NCBI RefSeq assembly: GCF_030409215.1
Contig: NZ_JAUFPL010000034.1
Span: 378,879-442,878, forward strand
DNA from: Halomonas ramblicola
Lineage (GTDB): Bacteria > Pseudomonadota > Gammaproteobacteria > Pseudomonadales > Halomonadaceae
Direction of reading: 5' to 3'
DNA length: 64,000 nucleotides
The notes beneath the pieces were generated by a model. That model searched no databases. It had not been told where the DNA came from and worked only from the letters and a program-made list of their open reading frames with translations. A program made the translations under genes and the position numbers. This document shows positions 43,041 through 52,564 of the stretch, piece by piece (position 1 is the stretch's first letter; every line of letters starts with the position of its first letter).

Positions 43041-44177
43041 TCATGGGCGAGAAGCCCCGTAAAGCCGAATGACGGCTTCCGCTCGGTCCTCCAGGAGCTC
43101 TGACGTCCGGGCCATGGCCTCCTCCAAGCCCATGGCTTGATCCGCCAGCGGGAAGGCTGCCGTGACGCCTTTCTGATGCACCTCGCGCCAGCCCTCACCG
43201 AAACGTCCTGCCAGCAGCACTACCGGGACCGCTGTACGAGCCGCAGCCCTTGCCACTCCCACCGGGGTCTTGCCTGACAGGCTTTGGCGGTCAACGCTGC
43301 CTTCTCCCGTGATCACCAGATCAGCTCCTGCAAGCTTCTCCTCGAAGCCCACCAGCTCCATGACGATCTCGATGCCCGGCCGAGGTGTGGCCTGCAGAAA
43401 CGTCATTGCCGCAAAGCCGACACCGCCAGCAGCCCCAGCTCCAGGCGCCCCAGCAAAATTCGTTCCGAGAGCGGCCTCCACCATCTCGGCAAACCCGTAG
43501 AGCGCCTTGTCCAGAAAGGCCACCTGATCAGAATTCGCGCCTTTCTGAGGCCCGAAAATGGCGCTGGCGCCGTTCTCACCGCACAACGGGTTGGATACAT
43601 CTACTGCGACCTCGAATTGGACGTCGGCAAGACGACTATCCATGCCAACGACATCAAGCTCCGCCAGAAAAGTCAGGCCTTCCCCTCCGGGCTGGATGGC
43701 CGCGCCAGCATCATCTTGAAGACGAACTCCGAGCGCCTGCAGCATCCCCGCCCCACCGTCATTCGTGGCACTACCTCCTAGGGTCAGAATGATGCGCTCC
43801 GCCCCGTGATCCAGGGCATCCAAGATGACTTCCCCAAGCCCATAGGTTGAAGCCTTCATGGCATCTCGATGTGCCAAAGGAACCAGTTGAATACCACTGG
43901 ACTCGGCCAACTCTACAATTGCGAGCTTCTGATCCGCGACCCAGCCCCAGCGCGCGATACGTGACTTCCCCATAGGGCCGGTCACAGTAGACATGCACTC
44001 CTCGGCCCCCATTGAGACCAGCAGAGCATCCAAGGTGCCTTCACCCCCATCCCCAAGGGGGCAATTGTCTACCACCGCTTCCGGGCAAGCCTTGAGCACG
44101 CCCCGGCGCAGCGCACGCACCGCTTCCTCTGCTGAAACCGCATCCTTGTAGCTATCTGGCGCCAGTACAACTCTCAT
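43041..44177 (-). CDS. Glycerate kinase (GarK/GlxK family)
   Basis: 378 residues. Family landmarks are MRVVLAPDSYKDAVSAEEAV, NCPLGDGGEGTLDALL, LTLGGSATNDGGAGMLQALG and DLVITGEGSVDRQSLSGKTP. The enzyme phosphorylates D-glycerate, normally to 2-phosphoglycerate, feeding lower glycolysis. As the distal gene of the minus-strand island it would take glycerate made by the hydroxyacid dehydrogenase next to it (44965) or by aldehyde oxidation. AAGGAAG precedes the start. The palindrome CACAATATTGTG lies 32 bases upstream, so it may have its own promoter. Lower G/C than the chromosomal genes left of 42.9 kb. Confidence 0.93.
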   Translation of the reverse strand: MRVVLAPDSYKDAVSAEEAVRALRRGVLKACPEAVVDNCPLGDGGEGTLDALLVSMGAEECMSTVTGPMGKSRIARWGWVADQKLAIVELAESSGIQLVPLAHRDAMKASTYGLGEVILDALDHGAERIILTLGGSATNDGGAGMLQALGVRLQDDAGAAIQPGGEGLTFLAELDVVGMDSRLADVQFEVAVDVSNPLCGENGASAIFGPQKGANSDQVAFLDKALYGFAEMVEAALGTNFAGAPGAGAAGGVGFAAMTFLQATPRPGIEIVMELVGFEEKLAGADLVITGEGSVDRQSLSGKTPVGVARAAARTAVPVVLLAGRFGEGWREVHQKGVTAAFPLADQAMGLEEAMARTSELLEDRAEAVIRLYGASRP

Positions 44178-44208
44178 TCATTCTTCCTTATATTTGGAAT
44201 ATTATTAT

Positions 44209-44220
44209 CACAATATTGTG
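44209..44220. promoter_or_regulatory. Palindrome CACAATATTGTG upstream of glycerate kinase
   Basis: A perfect 12-base inverted repeat within an A/T-rich stretch 32 bases before the start codon. Possible operator of an unknown regulator. Confidence 0.3.
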
Positions 44221-44432
44221 TGAAATGTGTTGTGCGGGAAGCATCACCAGCCCCTAACATAACTAGCCATATGCCCAACTATTATAACATTCCGTCATAA
44301 GGCGCATGCACGCTGCGATGAGGGAACTTCACCCACCAGAGCAGGGTGCCTCCTGGTTGCGGTGCCCTACAGTTGAAGGACACCGGAAAGAGCTATAGTG
44401 ATTTCTGGTGTACGGGAGGAGGTAGGAAAGGT

Positions 44433-44670
44433 GGCGTATCCTGTTGATTGATCACGACCAAGATCTCAACCAACACAAGCGGATACGCCATGACCGATTC
44501 TACCCCCGAACTCTTTCACAGTCAGAAACCGAGGTCACTGACCCGTTGCACGAGTTGCTGCACTAAGGAGCTTGAGACCTAATCGCCAAGCCCGTGGAGG
44601 CCGAGCTGGCCACCTTCCTGGCCCAGTATGCCGACGAGATTATAGAAAAAGGTCGGCGAGCGGTGGCGCG
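44433..44670 (+). mobile_element. Remnant of an IS256-family element (5' end of transposase)
   Basis: A 9-base inverted repeat (GGCGTATCC 44433-44441; GGATACGCC 44481-44489) precedes ATG at 44490. The frame opens MTDSTPELFHSQKP, shifts by one base, then reads EVTDPLHELLH, stops, and resumes as DLIAKPVEAELATFLAQYAD with GRRAVAR. This is the N-terminus of an IS256-type transposase with a frameshift and several stops; the catalytic DDE part is gone. Confidence 0.7.
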
Positions 44671-44964
44671 TATTGGCTATTGGCGGCCCACTCTGCTACA
44701 CGGACTCCCCCGGCTAACCACCCTCGCTTCACGGGCGAGCATCGCAGACAAGATGCCTCAGCCCCATCGATGAGTCCCCGTCGAAGATACTCCTTAGCCA
44801 AAGCACGACCTTTAATGCTATGTGGTTATCAAAAACTCAGAAAATGTCACATTTCAGATTTATATCGGTGAGCGACGAAGCGATTTCGTCTTGACCGTAA
44901 TCTGCCGAGGGAAGGTCAACACCGCTAATTGGGCCAATTCACCTACCCGATGAACAAGCCGGGA
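44671..44964. other. Intergenic region with no recognised gene
   Basis: Nothing coding is convincing here. It separates the IS256 remnant from the hydroxyacid dehydrogenase and may include further decayed insertion-sequence DNA. Confidence 0.4.
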
Positions 44965-45927
44965 TCAAACAACTACATTCCTAGCACATCCTTTCCAGTA
45001 CTCTTCAATGTTTCCAATAAGTTGATCCGCTAACCCTTGCACTGCTTCGAGACTCGCCCACGCAACGTGCGGAGTGACGATAACATTCGGCCGATTGGCC
45101 ACACTTCTCATGATATGCGACTTCCCCGGCGGCTCTTTTGTTACAACATCGAAACCAGCGCCACTAATCTGTTTGGTATCGAGCGCATACTCCAATGCCT
45201 CTTCGTCAACCAACCCTCCGCGAGCGGTATTTATAATCAACGGCCGTCGCTCCATATTAGAAAACTCTTGAAATGAAATCATATTTCTTGTGGACGGCGT
45301 GAGGGGGCAATGAAGAGTTATCACATCACTACTTCTTATAACGTCTTCAAATGGAGTATAGAGAGACCCCATACCTGAAACGCCTTTATGTGATGAAAAC
45401 AGAACTTTCATGCCGAAGGCTTCGCCCAGCTTTGCCACGGCCTTACCTAGGACACCATCTCCCACAACACCTATCGTTGCACCTGAAAGATTACCGACTG
45501 GATAATCAAAATAGCAAAATTGACCGGAATCTTCCCATCGCCCGTCAAGAACCGACTGTCGATATTGCAAGAGGCTACGTCGAAGCGCGAGAATCAAAGA
45601 GAAGGTATGCTCCGGAACAGAATTGATAGCATAATTACGTATATTGCAAACGGTAACGTCCGCCGCCTTGCAAGCCTCCAAGGCAATTGCATCGTAACCC
45701 GTCGCGGCCACCGCAATCAGTTTTAGCTGACTTGCCTGACTGATATCGGCCTCTTTAATCGGCACCTTATTTGTTATGACAACATCAGCATCTGATATCC
45801 TCTCACCAACTTGATCTGGCTCAGTTCTTCTGTAAACCACCATCTGGTGAGGGAAGCTTAGATCACGCAACACCACTTCTGGAGAGAGAGTATCTCGGTC
45901 AAGGAATACAATTTTTACAGTACTCAT
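44965..45927 (-). CDS. D-2-hydroxyacid dehydrogenase (hydroxypyruvate reductase / glycerate dehydrogenase-like)
   Basis: 320 residues. The NAD-binding loop is GVVGDGVLGKAVAKLGEAFG near 150-170. Catalytic Arg lies in NTARGGLVDEEAL, and catalytic His in TPHVAWAS near 285. NVYNIRN-like and PEHTFSLILALRR blocks match HprA-type glycerate dehydrogenases. It interconverts hydroxypyruvate or glyoxylate with glycerate or glycolate using NAD(P)H. Next to glycerate kinase it completes a route into 2-phosphoglycerate. An IS256 remnant now separates the two genes. The base composition is the most A/T-rich of the island, so it may have a separate origin. Confidence 0.9.
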   Translation of the reverse strand: MSTVKIVFLDRDTLSPEVVLRDLSFPHQMVVYRRTEPDQVGERISDADVVITNKVPIKEADISQASQLKLIAVAATGYDAIALEACKAADVTVCNIRNYAINSVPEHTFSLILALRRSLLQYRQSVLDGRWEDSGQFCYFDYPVGNLSGATIGVVGDGVLGKAVAKLGEAFGMKVLFSSHKGVSGMGSLYTPFEDVIRSSDVITLHCPLTPSTRNMISFQEFSNMERRPLIINTARGGLVDEEALEYALDTKQISGAGFDVVTKEPPGKSHIMRSVANRPNVIVTPHVAWASLEAVQGLADQLIGNIEEYWKGCARNVVV

Positions 45928-46103
45928 AATTTCGTATCCGTTATCACCCTTATCGTCATCCTAAGGAAGCGTTGTTGATATTTTTTGTCCATAAACTCAC
46001 CAGCCACTTAATCGCTACATGCGCCGAACCAAGTGCCAAGTGTTCCAACCCAACAACTTCAATGAGAATTAAAATATCAATAGTGGCATTTGATAACCTC
46101 CAG

Positions 46104-47612
46104 CTACTTAAAGCCAGCTAGCGAACCCATCGAATCCGCGAGTGCAGGATATAACCCATCATAGATTGTAGCCATTCGCCGGTAGGTTTCAAGGCAACGC
46201 TCATCCCTGCTCGGCAATATCGCACCACATTCCGAGTGAGCCGTGGGGAGCCTGGGATCTTCGACGCCATTGAAAACTCCTCCTGCAACTCCCCCAAGTA
46301 GGGCAGCACCAAGTGCCGCAGCGTCCTTGGTATGTGACTGAGAGAATTCGATGCCCAGGATATCCGCCTTGATCTGTAGCCAGAACCGACTTCTGGCCCC
46401 ACCCCCCACACTGAGCATGCGGTGGGGTCGCCAGTTCCATTGCTGCTCTGCCCGCCTCACGTTTTGGAGCAAACCGTAAGCGGTACCCTCAAACACCGCA
46501 CGTATCATGTCGGCACGTCTGCTACCCAAACACAACCCGATCCACGCTCCAGAGGCATTGGGGTCCCATAGCGGGCTTCGCTCGCCCGCCAAGTAGGGTA
46601 GGAAAACCACACCGTTCGACCCCGGCGGCGACTCCGCGGCGAGTTCCTCCAGCTTGTCAAGGCTGTGCAGCTCCGGCCATACTTCCTTGAGAATCCAGCC
46701 GAAGGCACCGCCCACCGTGGACATGGCACCATGAGCAAGCCAAAGCCCGGGAATGATGTGACGGCGATTAAGGAAGGCCTTATCAAACTCAGGTTCGTCG
46801 AGACAGAACGTCACCACGCCTGAGGTGCCAGCAGACTCAAAAGCGGTCCGACTCTGGTTGATACCGAGGGCGAAAGCCGCTGCCGCAGTATCCGCTGCGC
46901 CCGTGGCCACCGGCGTCCCTGCACGCAACTCGGTGAGTCGCGCGGTAGCCGGGCTGACCCCCCCGACGGCCTCCTCCGGTGGACGAATCGGCACCATTTT
47001 TTCGGCCCTAATCCCGGCCGCATCCATAAGCTCGGCATCCCAGTTTGTGCCTGGCTCACGCGCACAGAAGAGACCGGAGTAGGAGGCTTGGGTCGGGTCC
47101 GTCGCAAGTTCGCCGGTGAGCCGTGCGGCAAGGAAGCTGTTCAGGAAGCCCACATGGTGCACTCGCGCCCAAGTTTCCGGTTCGTGCTCCATCACCCAGT
47201 TCAGAGTCGCCGCAGAAAAGGTGGAGGAGCTCATTCGGTTACCGGTGGCCCCGAAGGCAGCATCTTCACCGCCGAGGCGCTCGGCGAGGCCTTGCAATGT
47301 GTCACATGCCCGGTTGTCCAAGTAGCTCACGCCTAGGCGCACAGGGTTCAGCGCCTTATCAAGCAGCACCAAGGTCGGACAGGTGGTCGCAAAGCCTATA
47401 CCAGAAACTTCAGCGACCTGGTTCGCCACCTCTTTCACTGCCTCGATGACCAGCTGCCAGTACCGCTCCAGATCAAGCTCAACCCAGCGAGGTTGGTTCG
47501 TGACCAACGACACAGCACGCTGCGCCTTGGCACGTAACCGTCCTTCGGGCGTAAAGGCGCAGACTTTTACGGCGCTAGTCCCCGCATCAATACCGAGCAA
47601 CACCTTACTCAT
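46104..47612 (-). CDS. FGGY-family carbohydrate kinase (xylulokinase-like)
   Basis: 502 residues from ATG at 47612. The N-terminal phosphate-binding loop is VLLGIDAGTSAVKVCAF. The FGGY signatures are recognisable: GVSYLDNRACD with the catalytic Asp region, and VVFLPYLAGERSPLWDPNA, followed by VFEGTAYGLLQNV and LSVGGGARSRFW in the C-terminal ATPase domain. It would phosphorylate a pentulose, tetrulose or related keto-polyol. Its start overlaps the end of the zinc dehydrogenase gene by eight bases, so it is translated together with the enzyme that could make its substrate. Upstream in-frame starts lie deep in that gene and are less likely. Confidence 0.9.
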   Translation of the reverse strand: MSKVLLGIDAGTSAVKVCAFTPEGRLRAKAQRAVSLVTNQPRWVELDLERYWQLVIEAVKEVANQVAEVSGIGFATTCPTLVLLDKALNPVRLGVSYLDNRACDTLQGLAERLGGEDAAFGATGNRMSSSTFSAATLNWVMEHEPETWARVHHVGFLNSFLAARLTGELATDPTQASYSGLFCAREPGTNWDAELMDAAGIRAEKMVPIRPPEEAVGGVSPATARLTELRAGTPVATGAADTAAAAFALGINQSRTAFESAGTSGVVTFCLDEPEFDKAFLNRRHIIPGLWLAHGAMSTVGGAFGWILKEVWPELHSLDKLEELAAESPPGSNGVVFLPYLAGERSPLWDPNASGAWIGLCLGSRRADMIRAVFEGTAYGLLQNVRRAEQQWNWRPHRMLSVGGGARSRFWLQIKADILGIEFSQSHTKDAAALGAALLGGVAGGVFNGVEDPRLPTAHSECGAILPSRDERCLETYRRMATIYDGLYPALADSMGSLAGFK

Positions 47613-48645
47613 GTACGACCGACACCTTAACGCCTTCACCACTTGCCGCGATTTGCATTGCTTCATTGATATCTGCAAGTGCCAGGCGGTGGGTAATGAG
47701 ATCACCGGCGGCGATCACTCCTGCTTCAATCAGACGCAGCGACTTCTCGTACTGGCGTCGTGTCAGGGCACTGGCTCCGCTAACCTTAATCTCGTTGTAA
47801 TGGATGAGATTAGGGTCCACCACGGCTGTATCCCCTGCCGTAAAGCCAGCGAAAAGGTTAACCCGGCCATTCTTGCGCACCAGTTGCAGCGCTGGATTCA
47901 CTAGTGCTGGTAGGCCGATGGCAACGATGACCACATCTGCGCCAATCCCGTCACACCGGGCCTTTACGCAAGCAGAGAGATCTTCCGTCGTAGGGTCAAC
48001 GACCAAATCAGCACCGAGAGAAGCAGCCATCTCTCTCCGCTTAGCATTGGGCTCGCTGACGATCACCTGTCTAGCGCCTGCCACACGCGCAAGCTGAAGG
48101 TGCATCAACCCGATGGGGCCGGCACCGAGCACCACAACGCTGTCTCCCATTCCCACTTCGGCATTTTCCTGGCCATTGATACAGCAGGCCAAGGGTTCAG
48201 CTAATGCTGCCTGTTCCCAGGAGGTGTCAGGGTGCAGCTTGTAGACATTGCCTGAGGCTATGCCGGTAGCCGGGATACGGATGAATTCAGCGAAGGCACC
48301 ATCGAACTCATAGCCCATCGCGGTACGGTTGGCACAGACGTTCTCCCGGCCTTGCTTGCAGTACTCACATTTCAGGCACGGGATTACCGGATCCATCGAG
48401 ACTCCGTCACCGACCGCGAAGCCCCTCACCCCGCGCCCAACATCCACCACTTCACCCGCAAACTCATGGCCAATGATGGAAGGCGTGCGAACGCCCTTGG
48501 TTTTCCGACCGTTGTAGATCCGCATGTCCGTCCCACAAATGGTGGCCGCGCGCACACGTAGTAGTAATTCTCCATCGTCAGCTTTGGGGGTCTCGACTTC
48601 GGCAAAGCGGATATCATTCGGAGCATGGAATATTGCAGCGTGCAT
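47605..48645 (-). CDS. Zinc-dependent polyol-type MDR dehydrogenase
   Basis: 346 residues. The catalytic-zinc motifs are ICGTDMRIYNG and GHEFAGEVVDVG; the structural-zinc cysteines appear as CLKCEYCKQGRENVC. The Rossmann loop is VVLGAGPIGLMHLQLARVAG. This is the sorbitol/threonine/polyol dehydrogenase type, oxidising a secondary alcohol with NAD(P)+. Placement between the aldolase (one shared base, TAATG) and the FGGY kinase (eight-base overlap) suggests a chain: alcohol oxidised to ketose, phosphorylated, then cleaved. The start at 48645 is fixed by the TAATG overlap. Confidence 0.92.
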   Translation of the reverse strand: MHAAIFHAPNDIRFAEVETPKADDGELLLRVRAATICGTDMRIYNGRKTKGVRTPSIIGHEFAGEVVDVGRGVRGFAVGDGVSMDPVIPCLKCEYCKQGRENVCANRTAMGYEFDGAFAEFIRIPATGIASGNVYKLHPDTSWEQAALAEPLACCINGQENAEVGMGDSVVVLGAGPIGLMHLQLARVAGARQVIVSEPNAKRREMAASLGADLVVDPTTEDLSACVKARCDGIGADVVIVAIGLPALVNPALQLVRKNGRVNLFAGFTAGDTAVVDPNLIHYNEIKVSGASALTRRQYEKSLRLIEAGVIAAGDLITHRLALADINEAMQIAASGEGVKVSVVHE

Positions 48646-49466
48646 TAGCCTACCTCCTGCCCACAGGCAACTGTTTCATCGAAAATGCCGAGTGCCTGTT
48701 CAACACTGGCGTCATCGTGCATCAATGCTGAGATGGAGCGGATCACTGCTGCTGGATGCTCGTGTTGCCACACAAATCGTCCGTAGGTAACTCCTGCTAA
48801 GCCTACGTCCAGCGCTTCTCGAGTCATCTTCAGATAGTCTTCGAGATTATCTCCCATCTCACCGCCGGCGAGTGCCACTCGAGACGGGCAGGACTCTACC
48901 ACTTTAAGGAAACTATCTCCGGAGCCCGTCCACACCGTCTTAATAAGATCCACGCCTAGCTCAGCTCCTGCGCGAACGGCATAAGCGACTGCATCGGACT
49001 CCGTAGGTGTACTGATCTTGGAACCCTTCGGGTAAATGTGAGCTACCAGTGGCATACCGGCCAGCGCAGCCTCCCGGGATATACGTCCGAGGTTGGTAAG
49101 TTGCGCGGTCTGCTCGGGCCCACCCACGATCATCCCTACCGAGATGGCATCGGCACCGAAGCGTACAGCCTCATCCACCTCCGCGACGATCGCCTCGTCG
49201 TAGGGGTGATACTGAGTGGAGTAGGCGCTTGCCTTGAAGATCATGGAGACCTTCCCCGCATGCGGCGGAAAAACCTTCTCGGCGATGCCCTTATGCATGG
49301 TTACCGCCTCCGGACGTCCAGCGACGACCTGATCGAGCACCCCAGAGATATTCTCGATGCCGGGCAACACGCCACGAGTGATCGGGTGGTCCACTGTGAT
49401 GCCGAGCATGCGCCCAGATTTCGGATTGAGAAGACGGTTCATACGAATCTGCTTGCCCAAGAACAT
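48645..49466 (-). CDS. Class I aldolase of the DeoC/FbaB (LsrF-like) superfamily
   Basis: 273 residues. The barrel starts MLGITVDHPITRGVLPGIEN, with DH at the end of strand 1. MIFKASAYSTQYHPYDEAIV follows. The Schiff-base Lys candidate is in GVDLIKTVWTGS near residue 175, preceded by PLVAHIYPKG and followed by RVALAGGEMGDN. This is the FbaB/LsrF/ADH-synthase group, cleaving or forming C-C bonds of phosphorylated ketoses without metal. The stop and the next gene's start share one base. With the FGGY kinase it should cleave the phosphorylated intermediate to a C3-phosphate plus an aldehyde. Confidence 0.87.
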   Translation of the reverse strand: MFLGKQIRMNRLLNPKSGRMLGITVDHPITRGVLPGIENISGVLDQVVAGRPEAVTMHKGIAEKVFPPHAGKVSMIFKASAYSTQYHPYDEAIVAEVDEAVRFGADAISVGMIVGGPEQTAQLTNLGRISREAALAGMPLVAHIYPKGSKISTPTESDAVAYAVRAGAELGVDLIKTVWTGSGDSFLKVVESCPSRVALAGGEMGDNLEDYLKMTREALDVGLAGVTYGRFVWQHEHPAAVIRSISALMHDDASVEQALGIFDETVACGQEVG

Positions 49467-49531
49467 ATTTAATCCTCTTATGAATAAGTTGTGCTGACAA
49501 CTTTACTGTTTAACAATCCCGATCTATATAT

Positions 49532-50236
49532 TTAAGCCGTGCGGTACCGTTGGATTTCATCTACGGTCTTCACCTCAAGCACTTCGTCAATCCAGATGCG
49601 ATCGAGGGTTCCGTTATCGATGTCACTGACTTGCTGACGCTCCATCTCTACCACAGCTTCTGCGGCATGGACCGCCTCCTCGGCCCGCCAAGCTGGCACA
49701 ACAACCACACCATCGGCGTCGCCCACCACAATGTCTCCGTCGTTGACCGTCATACCACCAATATTGACAGCTCCGTGAATCTCGCCTGGGCCGCTCTTGT
49801 AAGGGCCGAGATGCGATACGCCCCTGGCAAAGACGGGTAGAATACCTGACCCAATCGCTTCACAATCGCGGACAGCCCCATCGACGATAATCCCTGCGAT
49901 ACCTCGAGAGCGGGCATAACGACACATGATTTCTCCGAGTATGGCATTGGTGACTTCGCCGTGAGCATCGATGACGAGTATATCTCCCGGCTGTGCAAGA
50001 TCCATGGCCTTATGGACCACCAAATTGTCCCCAGGTCGAGTTCGAACGGTCAGCGCTGGGCCAGCGATTGTCGTGATCCCCAAGGCCGTTAAGCAGGCAC
50101 CCACAGCATGGACCCCGACACAACCATGGTTTCGCTCCAGATTGTCGGAGATAGACGGCGTATTGAGACGCCCGAACCGCTCTATTAGTGCTTGATCAGG
50201 GCGCACTGCTGCATTGAAAAGGGTCAATCGATTCAC
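49532..50236 (-). CDS. RraA-family protein (HMG/CHA aldolase-like)
   Basis: 234 residues. Family blocks: LNTPSISDNLERNHG, GPALTVRTRPGDNLVVHKAM, GDILVIDAHGEVTNAILGEI, then GIAGIIVDGAVRDCEAI with the Arg-Asp pair that binds metal and substrate, and GDIVVGDADGVVVVP. Related proteins are class II aldolases or oxaloacetate decarboxylases for 4-hydroxy-2-oxo acids; others bind RNase E. In this context an enzymatic role on a 2-oxo sugar acid is more likely. It lies 20 bases after the Ldh2 gene. Confidence 0.88.
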   Translation of the reverse strand: MNRLTLFNAAVRPDQALIERFGRLNTPSISDNLERNHGCVGVHAVGACLTALGITTIAGPALTVRTRPGDNLVVHKAMDLAQPGDILVIDAHGEVTNAILGEIMCRYARSRGIAGIIVDGAVRDCEAIGSGILPVFARGVSHLGPYKSGPGEIHGAVNIGGMTVNDGDIVVGDADGVVVVPAWRAEEAVHAAEAVVEMERQQVSDIDNGTLDRIWIDEVLEVKTVDEIQRYRTA

Positions 50237-50256
50237 ATCAATTCTCCATTCTATGT

Positions 50257-51321
50257 TCAGTTAATCTCGCTGCCTGTCAAGACAGAACCAGGATCAGGCA
50301 TGCCTAAGGAGTTCAAATTATCGATAGTTTCCTCGGGCAGAGGGATACCACGTTCGCGACGCTGTTCGGCTTTGCGTCGCTCGATCTCGCCAGGGAGGAA
50401 GATTTCCTCCACGCCTGCTGCACGACGAGCCGACTTGATCTCGTCGATCATGCACGCCATTCTTGCTCGAAACTCCTCCATGGGAAGAAATGTGCTCACA
50501 TCGGTCAGCTGTAGGAAGGCACCGACATTCTGGGGCTTCTCGAAATCCCGGTAGAGATCGCCGATCCGTGGACCAAAACCCGCGCCGGTCAAGACGCCGG
50601 CCATGATGTCAATCATCAGTGCAATGCCGTAGCCTTTCGGACCACCGAATGGGAGTACACTACCATCGAGTGCCGCTGGGGCATTGGTGGTGGGCCGTCC
50701 TTCACTGTCGATGGCCCACCCTTCGGGGATTTCCTTTCCAGCGTCGGCCGCTAAGATAATCTTGCCTCTGGCCACCACGCTGGTTGCCATGTCAAGAATG
50801 ATTGGCGCGTGCTTTCCTGCTGGGACACCAAAAGTGTATGGGTTCGTGCCAAGGTATGGATCGACACCGCCCCATGGGGCCATGGTCGAAGGCGCGTTGG
50901 AGTAGAGAAATGACGCGGCACCGCGTGCTGCTGCCTGTTCTGCGTAATAGGCTCCGGAGCCGTAGTGGCTGCTATTCCTGATCCCGACACTCACCGAGCC
51001 GTACTGGCCGAGGCGCTCCTGAGCCAGTTCCAAGGCTTTGGTGGTTACCACTGCGCCCATGCCATTATCTCCGTCCACCAGCAATGAGGCGCCCCGGTCA
51101 CTGATGATGCGAATCTGCGGATTGGTCGTTACGAGCCCTCGCCGCAGACGCTCAATATAAATCGGCATCCGGCTTACGCCGTGGGAGTCCACGCCTCGAA
51201 GGTTGGCGTCGACAAGGGATGTCGACACCACGTCGGCATCCGCCACCGGTAGACCGTGATGTTGCAGGATTATGCTGCAGTGCGACTGCAATGCGTCTGG
51301 TGCTATAAGAAGTTCCGTCAT
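50257..51321 (-). CDS. Ldh2/YlbC-family malate/L-lactate-type dehydrogenase
   Basis: 354 residues from ATG at 51321, preceded by AGGA. The family landmarks are VDANLRGVDSHGVSRMPIYI, VGIRNSSHYGSGAYYAEQAA, GTNPYTFGVPAGKHAPIILD and GGPKGYGIALMIDIMAGVLT. These NAD(P)H-dependent enzymes have a fold unrelated to classical malate dehydrogenase and act on 2-oxo/2-hydroxy acids (malate, ureidoglycolate, 2,3-diketogulonate, sulfolactate). The catalytic His is in SSHYG. A sugar-acid step is plausible here, but the substrate cannot be read from sequence. It is 20 bases upstream of the RraA gene in the same operon. Confidence 0.9.
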   Translation of the reverse strand: MTELLIAPDALQSHCSIILQHHGLPVADADVVSTSLVDANLRGVDSHGVSRMPIYIERLRRGLVTTNPQIRIISDRGASLLVDGDNGMGAVVTTKALELAQERLGQYGSVSVGIRNSSHYGSGAYYAEQAAARGAASFLYSNAPSTMAPWGGVDPYLGTNPYTFGVPAGKHAPIILDMATSVVARGKIILAADAGKEIPEGWAIDSEGRPTTNAPAALDGSVLPFGGPKGYGIALMIDIMAGVLTGAGFGPRIGDLYRDFEKPQNVGAFLQLTDVSTFLPMEEFRARMACMIDEIKSARRAAGVEEIFLPGEIERRKAEQRRERGIPLPEETIDNLNSLGMPDPGSVLTGSEIN

Positions 51322-51373
51322 CTGCAGGATCCTCCTTGACTGCCTAGGACGTCTGCACAGTGCAACTTTCTCA

Positions 51374-52534
51374 TCACAGGCACTCTCGCATGATGGCAAC
51401 CAGATCCTTCGCCGTCGTAACTCGGGGGTTAACCGGCACATTGCCCGATTGAAGGCCCTCTTCTGCCAGTGCCTCTAGATCCTCTTCGCGGACGCCATAA
51501 TCGCTCAGTGATTCAGGAGCACCCACGTCACGAATTAACCGCTCGACACTACGCACACCGATCTCGGCGGCATCATGAAGCGAAAGATGATTCACCTGCT
51601 CCCCGAAGAGTTCGGCGATGCGTGCGAATTTTTCTTGGTTAGCTACCACATTAAATCGCATCACTGGTGGTAGCAGGATGGAGATGACGTCTGCATGCGG
51701 GATCTTTGCCTGAGAGCCCACGGGCATCGCGAGCGCATGAGCCAGACCGAGACGGGTGGGGTTGAATGCCATCGCCGCCAGACTCGAGGCGAGAAGCATA
51801 TCGGCACGCGCGGTCACCGTGTCGCCGGCAAATACCGCTGTGCGCAAGGAGCGACCGATGAGCATGATGGCCTTCTCGGAGAGCGCCTCTGAGACGGGCT
51901 GAGTCGCCTTATTGACGTAGGATTCAAGCGCGTGCGCCAAGGCGTCGATACCGGTCACCGCAGTGATCCTTGGCGGCAACGAAACCGTCAATTCGGGATC
52001 GCAGAGGGCTACATCGGGAACGATGAGAGGGCTACCCACCCCGTACTTCAGACCCTTATCTTTCTCAGAGATGACAGACCAGATGGTCGACTCGCTGCCA
52101 GTTCCGGCGGTGGTGGGGATAGCCACGAATGGCGCACCGTGCTTTTTCACTACCCCAAGTCCAGCATAGTCGCGGATGTGGCCGGGGTTGGTGAGCATCG
52201 CCGAAACTGCTTTTCCTGTATCGAGAGCACTCCCCCCGCCAACGGCCACGATGACGTCGCATTTACTCTCTCGAAAAAGCTCGACGCTCGCCTCGACGCC
52301 ACGGGCGTCGGGTTCAGACTCTACTTCCGAAAACACGACATGCTCAATGCCGCGCTGCGACAGTGCGCTGGTTACCCGCTCGACGACTCCGGCCGCAATC
52401 AGGCCAGGGTCTGTGATCACAAGGGCCTTGCTACCGCCGAGCGACTCTACGAATTCTCCGAGCCTGCGTGTCAACCCAATGCCGAACTCGATCTTCGTGG
52501 GCATCTCGAAGCTGAAAGGACGGTGATAGTTCAT
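51374..52534 (-). CDS. Iron-containing (group III) alcohol dehydrogenase
   Basis: 386 residues. The Rossmann-like N-domain includes GGSKALVITDPGLIAAGVVE and VGGGSALDTGKAVS, the nucleotide-binding GGGS loop. The metal ligands are Asp in GIDALAHALES and three His: one in that block, others in FNPTRLGLAHALAMPVGSQA and IPHADVI. Members oxidise primary alcohols or reduce aldehydes, such as propanediol or lactaldehyde. Followed after 52 bases by the Ldh2 gene, preceded after 30 by the aldehyde dehydrogenase. A likely job is handling the aldehyde released by the aldolase. Confidence 0.93.
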   Translation of the reverse strand: MNYHRPFSFEMPTKIEFGIGLTRRLGEFVESLGGSKALVITDPGLIAAGVVERVTSALSQRGIEHVVFSEVESEPDARGVEASVELFRESKCDVIVAVGGGSALDTGKAVSAMLTNPGHIRDYAGLGVVKKHGAPFVAIPTTAGTGSESTIWSVISEKDKGLKYGVGSPLIVPDVALCDPELTVSLPPRITAVTGIDALAHALESYVNKATQPVSEALSEKAIMLIGRSLRTAVFAGDTVTARADMLLASSLAAMAFNPTRLGLAHALAMPVGSQAKIPHADVISILLPPVMRFNVVANQEKFARIAELFGEQVNHLSLHDAAEIGVRSVERLIRDVGAPESLSDYGVREEDLEALAEEGLQSGNVPVNPRVTTAKDLVAIMRECL

Positions 52535-52564
52535 TGGTTCACTCCAAAGGTATTTGTAGATGGA